From Tachypleus tridentatus (Eukaryota > Arthropoda > Merostomata > Xiphosura > Limulidae): a stretch of DNA of 64,000 nucleotides. The position numbers were made by a program, and so were the translations under genes. Below the pieces are notes generated by a model, which had not been told where the DNA came from, made no database searches, and saw only the letters and a list, made by a program, of their open reading frames with translations. Shown piece by piece: positions 35,001 to 47,600 of the stretch; position 1 is the stretch's first letter; each line of letters opens with the position of its first letter. Where the stretch lies: contig NC_134831.1 in the NCBI RefSeq assembly GCF_004210375.1, positions 44,426,035-44,490,034 of the forward strand, in the 5' to 3' direction.

Positions 35001-38000
35001 TTTCTTTTTTTAGTCTGCTTTCATGTATATGTTGAGCAAATAAATAGTAATGTTATAAAATTTTAGTGGAATCTGATTCTGATGTGGATATTGGCTTTGA
35101 AAAGTGTTTGAAAAACATTGTGAGTGCTTGAAATTGATTTGAGCAGTTCAGTGTGAACTGTGTGATTTTTATCTTCAAGTTTTGAGTTTGTAAATATCTT
35201 GAAGTAAATACCATCAAGACAATTTAGTCTGAAATGTTGTTGTCCCAGACCTTTGTCAGTCATTCTCAGTCGTATCTGATGTACAAATTAGTTTAAAATC
35301 ATTATGCTTTAGACCTTAATTTATTATTAAATTTAAGATGTTTTTAGACTTTTAGGTTTTTTATCTCAACTATAAAGGTCTTAACTTAGATTTGTGCAAT
35401 GTTTTTGTTGAAAACCTTCATTCAAATTATATCCACTGACCTATAAGTGGTTTGAGAAATCAGTCAGTGTCCTAGAAAATTACAAAAAGATTGTTAGTCT
35501 TAGAAACTAGAAAGTCTGAACAAGAAATTAAGAGGTGAGTTTTTTAATTTTCTGATTTTCACAACTCAAACTAATTTTGATCATCTAAAAGTAGTGTGAC
35601 TCACCAAAATAAATATTTCAAAATTCCTGTTTCATCATTGGCATGGACAAAAATTTATATTATGGGCTGTTTAAAAAACATACAGCAGATGGATGAAGTA
35701 ACAAAAGTAAATTAGTGATTTATTTGGTAAGCAAAGCAATATATCTATAAAAATAATTTTATTCCTAAAAGACCATTTGGTTTTCCTAAGTTATTCGATC
35801 TTCAACTATCAACCCAGCACATGCTACATATAGAAACCTTTTTTGTTTTCAGTATCCAACCTTTATGTGTAAAGTACTTGGTCATCTTGTCTTTAACACT
35901 TTTGCTACAGGCTTGGTATAATGTACACAGGTATGTCTACACATTTGCACTTGTTAAGTATTTGCACTATAACATATGATAAAGCATGTGTAGCTTCACA
36001 AAATTTGGTAGACTTTTAGGAAAGATTACAAGTATTTTGTATACAAAACTCTGAAATATTTTTACCAAAGATTTGTTTGTAAAATAGTCTTTCGTTACCA
36101 GTTTGAGTGCAGTGTGATTTTATGATATGATTAAAAAACTGTTCTTTATTCTATAAATCTCAAATATTATTTACATAATCTCAAACCTCCTAAGTACATT
36201 TCAAGCACTTGTTTTTAGTAAAACTTTATATTTTGTTATTTTCAATACTCTAAATATGTGGGTCTTTCACTTCACCAACTTCGTAAACATTGTAGGAAAT
36301 AAATTATGCTTTTGTTGTGCAAGAATGACTACATATTATAAAATGAAAATAGATGTTTAGTCTAAGTCGCTTAAGTCTCGTAATGATATATACTTACATA
36401 TTAATTATTATATTGACCTTCCAGTCATGCCTACCTAATATTACATAGCTTGCATTGACACAACACATGTGCACTCATGTAATGTATCCAGTAATTTGAA
36501 ACTGATGTTTAGTCTTTCCTGTTTTGGTTGTGTTTTAGTGGACTAGTATTTTGTGATATACAGTCACATTTTAATTATTATACATCATATATATAATGAT
36601 TAATAATTTACTTTGAAATAGTAATAGCTTTTTTTAAATATGGAACAATGAATCAAAAAGTAAAGCAAACAGTTATTTCTTCTTGCTATGGCATTTGTAC
36701 TCAATTGTTGCTGGACATGGGTTGCTAAGCCTTTTAAAATTCCATACATGGAGGATATAAAACAAAAATCATTAACTACACTGATACCATAGAATTCCAC
36801 TATAATTTATTAAGCTTGGTAACTAAGATATATATTTAGATTTTAATAAAACATGGAACTTCACATAGACTAAAGATACATCCTACTTTACCTTGGATTG
36901 AAAGAACATGGAAGCATTTTAAAAGTTTAAAATGATTGATAAAATTACTTGGGATATTCTAAGCTGTTGATAAATTATTCCCATGGCATATACTGTAATG
37001 AGTGTATATAAGGGACCATTTCAAAAAATGGAAAGAGGTGAAGAGGGCCACTATGTTTGATTCAGTACATTAGCCATACTTTATCAATAGTAAAAGATGT
37101 GTGGTTCTTGTTTTATATTCTTGCTTGGTAATATAAGTGATATGAATTCTTAATTTGTCTGAAACTACAGACTTAGTATTTTGACATCACAAACATAATT
37201 TGAACCAGTGCTGCATTCAACATACCACGTGACTCACTAATATCTATATTTAGATGTATGTTTTTAATATTTACTTTTAAATTAAGAAATTAATTCATAT
37301 ATAATATTAAAGTTTAAATTTGAATAATTTAAATACACTTAAATTCCAAACCTATTGACATAAATGCATAAAATAGTACTTCAGTAACATTTTGAATGCA
37401 TGTCAACAAATGGAATGACATGACCTTTGACCTGTGACCCATTGCAAAAGGGTTAATTTAGGAATAGTTGCCTTACAGATGAAAAAGGTTAGGCATATTA
37501 TTTACATATATTTGTCATTTTCATGAATTGATTTATCTAAAATGATTATGGTAATCATAAATAACATTCTTTAATTCACTTGATACAAGAAGTTACAAGT
37601 AATTTTCATGGACTTTCATTACTTCATCCTCAACTTCTTACTTAGTGTTAAGCTTGAGGACTTATAATGCTAATATTTGGAGTTTGAATCCATGATGACT
37701 ACAACAGTCCATTTCTACAGCTTCTTTCAATAAACAAATAAACTTTAGTGAGACTTTCCTTGCAGTTCACTTATGGCTTTAATTGAAGACCTTTTTTTTA
37801 TTAAGATCTTTTCTTTAAAATCTTTCCAAGATGGATTATTTTTTAATCTGTCATATTTCTTATAGAATAACTTAAAGAAATAAATAGTAAATAAAGCTCA
37901 ATGCCTGTTGAGCATACTTCAGAGTTAAGTTGCATACATTTAATGTACCATAGTTAAGGATTAACAAGGACTTTTATCTTCAGTTGTTCCTGAAGGTAAT

Positions 38001-41000
38001 TCTTATGTAACAATAATGATTAGTTGAATGTAACATTTGATTTACTTCACAATTTCATAGATTCCAGCTGGGGTAGAGCTTATTATTTGTCGAGGCACTG
38101 CCAGTTACAAAATTGACTATTGTATTGAAAAGATTTGAGTTACCTACTTCCATCTAAGGATGACTAGTTTTCTCCCCGTTGTGAGATTTTAGAATTTTGA
38201 CACAGTGTGAATTCTTTGAAAGCTGCTGCATTTTGTGCTTCAAAACCAGCATGTGTGTTTCTTTTTGTCTATGTCTGTCTTTTAAGTCTTTTTCTCTAGT
38301 TGCTTTTTCAAGTTGTTTAATCAGGGCAACGTTGTCTGTGGTGAACAGAACTTAGCATTTCAGACTGTAGTCTTAAGAGATTAGCATTTGTTACATCAAC
38401 TTTCTTTTTGTAATAATTCTCACTTTGTCAAAAATGTTCTCTTTTGTTCAAGAATTGTTTTGATTTTATGAGGATCTTTGATACTGAGGTTCTCCACTAG
38501 CATAATAAACTTCTGTTTTTATCTGAGTTTGAAATTTCCATTTCAGAGTGATGTCAGATATCTTTTACCGTGACTGAGGACTGAAATGTAACATATTTTA
38601 CTTTTAACCCTGTTTTTCTTTTCAGTTGACTTGTCTAAAGCCAGTTTGTTTAGCTGATCCTTACTTTCAACATAATCCCACAGTTGTTCTGAATTTCAAT
38701 GAATCTTAGTTTTTCTTGTTTGGGTATGTTACTTGATTATAAACAAGAACTTTTTGCCAAATATTGATGATCTAATGTATGCATCCTCACTTGTAATCAT
38801 CTTGGAAAGATATCTATTTCACTGTTAATTAATAATGAGTACTGCTGTATGGGATCAATAGTAAATTCATGATAATTATTACTTTCCATTTTTGTAAATG
38901 TTATTTTAAGAATAATATGGGTGAAAATGATTGAACATACTCTTGTAAAGTACACACTTGTAGAAAGCTTAGGTAATTGAGCCAAAAGCTTGTACATCAA
39001 TTTAAAAATGTGCTGATAGTCCAAATAAATTTCTGAATACAGATATGAGTACTGATGTTAAGAGTCTGAAAAGGTACATACATTAAAAATAATTATCCTG
39101 TTAAAATCTTCTCATTAAACCCTTTCAGTACATGTGGATAAAATACATATATCAGGATGTTTTAAAGATTGACATTCAAAATCTAGTTAGAAAACTTATT
39201 TTCAATGCATTTCAGCAAACGTGACAGTATAACAAAATTTATCATATTTCAGTATTAATTTTTAATTTCTGAATTTTAACGGGAAGCCATCCAATGGCAC
39301 TGTAGAGTATCTGCAGACTTACATGGTGGGCAGAGCATAGACAGCTCATTGTGTAGCTTTGTGGTTAATTACAAACAAAAATTTCAACAGGAAATATTTA
39401 AATTTTGTAATTTTCACTTGGCTTTGTTTATTTGACACTTGTTCACACAAAATTGCATATTTTTACTCTCCAACTGTGCCTATGGGATACCCTTATTTGA
39501 TTTATTTCTTCCATCTTCACAAAAGCAAAAGTTTGAGTTTTATAGACAGCTCAATGACAAAGAAACAAAGGCCAAACATAAGTAAAAAATAATAACAGTA
39601 ATATTCTCAAGAGGTATGCTTGTCAGTATAGCTTCTTGTAGTACAGTGAAATTCAAGTTTTCATTGCTTTTCCATTTTAGTTGTGATTTTTACTGACACA
39701 AATTTGAGAACAAATGTTTGTTTAAAAAAATGTTAGTGATGAATAGTTCACAGTTTTTTAGGATCGGTAGAAATACGTATAAAGAATACCACACTGATCA
39801 AAATGTAGATAGTGGTTGACAAAATAGTGGATTTTTTAGTGAAAAGTGATTTTCACATCTGTCCTATGGAAAGACAGTGATTGCAGAACATATTAAAGCC
39901 TGTTCAAATTTCCTCAAAAAGTGTACATACACTTTTATGGAAGTTCCATATCCCCTACCCTCTTGTACATTTACTCTGTGAATGCCACCTTCTTTATACA
40001 CTATATTTACTATTTATTTTTGGTATGCTATTTTCACATGTACAAAAGCAAATTATCACTCATTGAATGATGAAAAAGAATACAAACAATAAAAGTGACT
40101 TATTCAAAGCATGAGAAAATATATCTTCAGCTTACCTGAATTTTGGTGAGTTCAGATGCTGTTCACAACAGCAATTTTGACAAATCTCAATCAAGCTTTC
40201 AATAGACATTCTGACAAACAAATATGATTGGTAAAAATGAATTCAACTTCTGTATGGGAAAGCACATTTTGAAAATTTTACATGTTTTTTTCAGACAGGT
40301 AGAATGCTAGTGTCTGAAATTATTTTTATCTGTCCCATACAAACATTAATGTTGAGCCTTGTAGTCAAAAATTAGTTCAGTTCTCTTTGTTGTCCAATTA
40401 TAACTTCAAAAATAGTTCTTTTAAGTATTTCTTATGCAGTTAAAGTGATAGAGCATTTTTGTTAAATATAACACACTGAAGGTCAACATTCATTTTGGGA
40501 TAGCTGCTGTAGTTTGTTTTTGCAGTAGAAAGGAAAATGTGATTGTAATGCATTTTATGTGTTAATAGGCATATTCTGTATTTGAGAAATGTTATTAATG
40601 TGGTCCTTTATAGTACTGTTGTTGAGTATTTATATCAGCAATTTGATGGGCTTCTGGAAGAATATTTCCATATATTCTTGTTATAGGATGAAGAACAATG
40701 GATGTCCCATAACAGATTTTTAAGGTCTGTTTTAGTTGCATTTTACCACAGAAGTATTCATTTTCTACTTCCATTTCTTCTTGCTGCTAAGTTAATTTTC
40801 TGTTCACTTCCTAATGGATGTTTGAAATACTGCACTTTTATTTGTTAGATTGTACTTCTGATGTATCAGCTTTTGTAAATTGGACAATGTAACAGATTTA
40901 GAGAACAAATTAAGAATTCACTAAATTTTTTCCTTGAATATTAAAAAAATTCAGTATGTTGAAAATACTACTTGACAATTAAAATGTTTGAAATATTCAT

Positions 41001-44000
41001 CAAAAAGTCTGAGCAACATGTTGCATATCTTCTGTTTCATGCATGGAAGAATGTAATTTGTCTATCTGAATGAAATGTATTAGTTTCCTAACATTTCTGT
41101 AATGAAAAATTAAACTTATTGATTAATTCTTTATGTAGAACTTTGTCAGAATTTTCTGAAAGTTAAGGTTTTATATGCCAAACTGAGTTTCCTCATCCAA
41201 AAAAAAAGTAAAAAAGGGCTTTTAATATTCAAACTTTTCTGTATTTTATCAGTAATTTACCTAATATGTAAAATTCTAAAAAAGAATGTGACTAAAGCCC
41301 ATGCTGACCTTTTGCTGAGCATAGTTTTTTAATATATATTTTATGAAGGCTGGAAGCTTTTACCTCTTAAATTCCATATATATTTTGTAATAATTCTTAT
41401 ATAACAAATGCATTTTGGAAACTACTAATAAAAGTAATTATCTATGAGCACAAAGTATATAAATTAATGTCACATAAATTTATTAATCAAAGTTACGAAT
41501 AACTTTGCTAACCTTGTAAAAATCATCTGTTAGTGGTGTTTTTTGTTATTACTGTTTTCAGTTATCTAGTAATAAAAATATTGCTATTATAATTTTTAAT
41601 TATTTTTAATTTATTCAAGTTTGGTCAGCTTATTTCTTGAAAATAATCAAGTAATTGAAAATAGTGTTTTTGGTTTGTTATTAATTTTGATTATTCCAAT
41701 TGAAGTAATCAAAGCTACACAGTGGGCTATCTTATGAGCCATATCATTAATCAGGGATATAAATAATTCACACAAGGGACAGCTATCAAATTTATTCCAT
41801 GTAATATGTTTACTATAATTGGTCATAATTAAAGGAATATAGACGTACAATGTATTCCTGATCGGAAAAGCTAACTAAAAATATGGAATTTCTAAAGCAA
41901 AGTTAAATTCTTCAGGAATGTCTTATTTCAGTCCCTGTAAATTACACTTATCATGACACTTGTAAGGATGTGTCTCCTGAAGTGATGTATGGTTTAGCTC
42001 ATTAAAGCTGTAGCAAGAAGTTTAAGATTTTAAAACTAATTTTCTCTGGAGAGAAATGAATTATTGAAAACCTAATTTAAGAGTTCAAAATTTCAAAATT
42101 ATTGGGTATATAAAGTCTTTCTATGGGTTGATTGACTGGTGGAATGAGTAAGTCAGAAGTAAAAATAAACATTAATATTTGTCTTGTTGATTAACTTGTT
42201 GGTTTGATGTTTTAAATTAACATAATGGCAAAATACAGTTACTTTGACAGTTGGAATAATTAATATTAGTGATAATCAAAAACTAGTTTTGGTTGGTTGG
42301 AAATTTTCCTGAGTCATGACGTTAACTGATTAAGCTGAATGAACTTAATCGAAAATAAGAGTGAAATAATATAGTTATAATAATTCAGTAAGTAAGCAGT
42401 TGGAGTAATTGGAAACACCAGTTTTGGTTAGTTGATTGTTTTTGTTGCATTAACTTATTTAATTATAATTTAATTACTGGATGTGTAGAATAATTCAAGA
42501 CTATTAATTAGAAACACTAATTTATTTTTTGTGACAGTAATCAGTTTTAATTCTCAGCATTTCTCTGCTATTCTGCTAGTATCTCTGTTGTTGTAAGAGA
42601 ATCATAAATGCATGTAGTACTCCATATGAATCTTGTATAAGAAGGCTGCATAAGTTAATGATAAATTATAAATTTGAATTAATGGAAATGAAAACTAGAT
42701 TTACTCATTTCACCATAGTTAAATGGTGACAACAGTAGTTTAGGTGTTTCATAATTAATTGCACTTAAACCCCTTTCATGCCCAGGTATACACATTTGCA
42801 TGTTTGAACACAGTTTTATCTTCCATATTCTGATCATTTCATCAAAACGATGAGGTCCTTTGACAAGAGAAGTATATTCAATAAATCTGGCTCTTCTCAG
42901 TGTTAGAAAATTCTTAAATGTCAGTGTCAAAGATTTAAAGACTTTCAAGGTTTGTAAATAAAATAAAAGTGATTTAAATGTTGAAATGAAATGTATGTAA
43001 CTATTACTACTAATAAAATAATTTACATTTGTTTCTTTATCCTGCTTTTAGATAACTAATTCTAAGAAAGAAACAGCTGATGTCTTAGCTAAGTTGTCAG
43101 AGGATGAACTTCAAAAGTTACTGGAAGAAGCAGTTACATTTAACAGACCTAGCAGTACAGACAGTTATTTGTTACAGAGATTGAAGCTAGAGCATACTGA
43201 TACCTGTGGAGATGTTACTAAACATTCCATGTGTCATGGAGTGGAAGATGGTGTTTCCCAGTCAACAAATATTACCCATTTTTTAAATAACAAAAAGAAT
43301 CTCTTACAACTAAAGAATTTCCATAATTGTGGTTCTGAAGATAGTTTTAGTGGACCTGTTGTAACATCTTGTGATTATAGTGTAAAGCATGAACAATCTT
43401 GTGTGCATGAAAACAGTAGGGAAGAAGATAAAATACAAGAAAGTATTGATAATAATCCCCAGAGTTTTCTTTGTCACTCTCTACGAGATCTGTACAATTC
43501 CAGGTTAAGTGAACAAACTGAATTCATGCGTGCTGCTGGAATTGGTCGTGGTATAAAACTGCTAGGCCTGTGCGGACAAACCCATGTACTCATTTTCCTC
43601 TTACAGGTGTAGTAAAAAAAACATTATCTAATGAAAACAAAGATGAATCATCAAACAGTCTCATGCTTAAAAGTTTGCCAATAATAAAGTCAAATCAGTC
43701 AGTAGAATTATCGGAGTTTTGTGATAAAAGTTGTAAAGAATATTTAGGTGATAATTGTGATGGTGAAATATTGACTAACAAGGATACAGCTAGTGAAGAG
43801 AATATTTCAGTTAATCTACATACAGATAGTTATTCAAAAAAAATTAAAGATTCTAGTCTTGAAATGGTCAAGTTAACTAGTAAAACTCTTGAAGGTAATT
43901 CCAGCTGTTGTGATAATGTAGATATTGACAATTGTTCCTTTGATAAATCTAAGTCTTCAGTTCAAAGCATGTCATATGCAGATACTTCAACAGCAGTTGA

Positions 44001-44579
44001 ACATACTAAAATACAGGAAAATCAGCTGCAAAATAGTATCGGATGTTTGTCCAAAGAAGTTGAAAAAACATGTACAGACAAAGTTAGTACGTGTGAAAAG
44101 ACTGACAAATCCCCAGTTCTTAAAACAGCAATGAGTGAAAATTTTGATTCCATGGTTTCTCAAACCTGTAATGTTTCAGATAAAAGATCTAATAGATCAG
44201 CAGAAGTGGATGAAAAATTACCTATTTCTCTTCAGGTAAAACACTACTGAGAATTTATAATGCAATTCTAAAATTAGATGCATTTTTCTCCAATTTTGAT
44301 TGCAAAGTTACCCCTTTCTGTTTAATGCAAGAAACTCATTATTGAAATTGAACATTTATAAAAGAAAAACTCATCTTACTATTTAAATGCTGAAAGCATG
44401 AAAATAATTGGAAACCAGTATACTAAATTACAAACATGTTGCATTTAACACTCCTACGAAAAGTGGGGCCTAATAGGCCCCAGAGCAACTTGAAAGGTTA
44501 TTAATATTAGGCTAATAATTTTGTATTTAAATGAAATTGCCATTTAAATCCATTAATGAATGGATTAACGAGATTCCCA

Positions 44580-44614
<35 letters not shown>

Positions 44615-47600
44615 GGGGAACGGGCTTGGAGAAATCAGGACTAGAAACGTCTTTTCGTAGGAGTGTTAAGTATAACATCAACAAAAAAGGCATTCCTCCT
44701 TCAAATGTTGTCAATATTAAAATGTTGTTTACTCACTATCTTTTCATATTTTTTCCCCATTGCATTTCCAGATGATTTTTTTTTCCACTTTCAATCATTT
44801 TGTGAAAAAAATTAAGTCAGTTTGTTATCCAGGAAGTTTTTATTTATAAGTATTTTAGACTTTAGATTTTGTCATTTCATAGCATTTAGTGTATTTCATG
44901 AAAAAAGTAAAACAAAAGGCTCACATTTTAATATCTGTGCAGGTTTAGGAGTATTGCATGTATGATGCACTTATTAATTTTCCTATTATATTTCCAAAAT
45001 AATAACTTTAAGTCGGGTAAGAACCTATTATTTCTGAGTTTGTATCATTTCCCTTGTTTTTTTCTGGTTAGTTTTTGTGCACACCATAGCTACCATGCTT
45101 TTTATAGATATCAAGTGGCTGTTAATATTACATGATTGTTAGTATGCACTTGTTACTGTTAAAGTAAATAAATATTTGCTGGTTCCTTGATTATCTGTGC
45201 TGGTTCATGAAAAGCAATAAATTGCAGGTAACAGAAACAGTAAAAAATTGAGGCACTGGGTATTTTGCTAGCTAGACCATTGTTTAATCTAATTTAAAAT
45301 TTTCAATATGTTCAAGTTCCTTTTTGTAAATCATACTTTTATTATTGTTTAATCACATTATCATGAAAAATCATAAAGTTGAATATCGGTTGGACATTCA
45401 GTTCTTCTCACTTGATTTCTCTGATTTTCATGAGTTACACAAGTCCAGTTACCTTTTTTTCTTCTCTAATACTTCCTATTTTGATCACCTTTTCCAGTTT
45501 TAGTTGAATGTAATAACTAACATAGGCATAAGTATCTAAATTTCAGCACTTTTTCTGCTTTGACACAGAAGTGTTTTTGCACCTTTCAACACCTGTAAAA
45601 AAAAATAACAAAAAATCTATGCTTGGTAATTATTACAAAAATCCTTTGTTAGAATGGACTAAAGGTACCAATTATATCTTGGGAAGGGGGCTGCATATAC
45701 GCACACTCACACTCTGAATATGCATCTGAGGTTAAAGAATACTCGCTGTGAAGCATAAAACAGTGGATTGTCCATTACGACCAATAATGTCCACATATGA
45801 ATCGTCTAATTACAATCTTGGTAAATACATAGCATGGGCATTATCCAAATATGTAACATCAGCCAGCTCATTCATCAAAGACTCTTTTAATTTCAAGTCT
45901 AATCTAAATCAACTTAATCATAAAGCCTTAATGGCCAGTTTTGATGTTATATCCCTCTTTACAGAAGTTCCAACCACTGAAGCCTGCAAGATATCCTTAG
46001 AACTCTATATCCGAGACCCTAACCCAACTATAGAAATTCCCAGTAACCAGTTAGCAACCCTCATAGAATTCACCACGATAAAGACAAACTTCATGTTCAA
46101 CAACCAAAACTATATGCAAACAAATGGCCTAAGCATGGGCAACCCAGTATCACCAGTTCTAGCCAATATTTTTATGACACAAGTTGAAACACAAGCAATT
46201 AACACAGCATTACATCCACCACTATACTGGTACAGACATGTAGATGACACGGTTGCGGGATTCAAATCTACAGAACACATACTTAATTTTTTCAATCACA
46301 TTAACTCTATACATCCCAACATTAACTTCACATGTGAACAGGAAGAAAGCAATCAAATATCATTTCTTAACCTCAAAATTACAAGAACTGACACACAATT
46401 CAAAACAGAAATCCACCGAAAAATCACCCATACTGGACTATACATTCCTTGGGACTCAGCACATGAAACAAAACAAAAACTCAACATACTAAGAAACCAA
46501 ATAAACACAGCCATAAAACTATGCTCACCAGATAAAATTAACGATAAATTAGACAAAATAAAACAATACTTCATCAACATCAATAAGTTTCCTCCACAAA
46601 ACGTAGAAAACATTATACGCACACACCTAGACAGAAAGCAAAATCAATCAACAAAAGTAAGTATATCTCACGAATCAAAAAATCACGAAACCATATACTG
46701 CTGCATTCCATATATTCCCCGAGATCAGCAGACAAATAACCAACATTTGGCAAAAACTAGTAACAAAATATGACATTCCAGTTAATACCAAATTTATTCA
46801 AAAACCAGGCACAAAACTGAGGTCTATACTATGTAAAAACTACACTGACAAACACCACACCAACATTATTTATAAAATACAATGTGATAACTGCCACGAC
46901 TTCTATATTGGAGAAACAAGTAGAAAAATGGAAACCAGATTCAAAGAACACAAAAAGTCACCTTCACACGTTTTCGAACACTGCAAGTCAAATAAACACA
47001 ACATTACCATAGAAAACATTCAAATACTAAATAAAGAAACAAACATAAACAAACACAAAATTAAAGAAGCCTTACTTATACAACAACTTAAACCCAAAAT
47101 AAACCAATATAAAGGTACGCCTTTATACCTATATTAATTTAATAAAATAAATAAAATTATGTATTCAAACATCTAATACCACCCTCTACATTTCGACACT
47201 CAGTTACACAACCCCTTTCAAACATGTGGTCAGCTTCCGGTCAGTTACCTCTTTCTTTGTGAACCTGGCGATGACCAAAGAAGGTCGAAACGTTGTTCGC
47301 TCTTCTATGTAAAATATTTTCTCAACCCAAACGAGCCGTTTTTACATATAAAGTGGATAACAACTGAAATTGAGTGAAACCTTTATGTGTATTTTGAGTG
47401 TTTGTGTGTACTGTTTTTTAGTCACTAATCAAATAATGTTAATCAAGCTACAAGTATTTTGTATTTCTATCCTAACAGATGAACATTAAAGGCATGGCTG
47501 GGTTTGAATTATCTTACTTTTGATTTGAACACATCATATCTTACGTGCAAAAATCCTGGGTATTATACAACACCTGAACTGAGGCAACTAAAATTAATTT

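Larger units (their letters stand above)
38745..43051. other. Intron 1, SINE fragments only
   Basis: Contains the small SINE remnants at 39305 and 41705 and two occurrences of a TTAAACCC(C)TTTCA motif (near 39116 and 42767). No exon recognised before 43052. Confidence 0.45.
45730..47350 (+). mobile_element. Penelope-like retroelement (RT plus GIY-YIG), 5'-truncated
   Basis: Contains reverse transcriptase and GIY-YIG endonuclease domains in the canonical order, then a 3' region with GATGACCAAAGAAGGTCGAA, TCTCAACCC and GCCGTTTTTACATATA. Related terminal sequence appears at 17182-17298. The coding strand is markedly A/C rich compared with its surroundings. The N-terminal part expected before the reverse transcriptase is absent. 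It lies in intron 3, same strand as the gene. Confidence 0.9.

Noticed and set aside
43570-43612. Reading exon 2 straight through to the stop after 43612 as the end of the protein
   Set aside because: A strong acceptor at 43606 and a 629-base open exon right after it, in a matching phase, indicate splicing instead.
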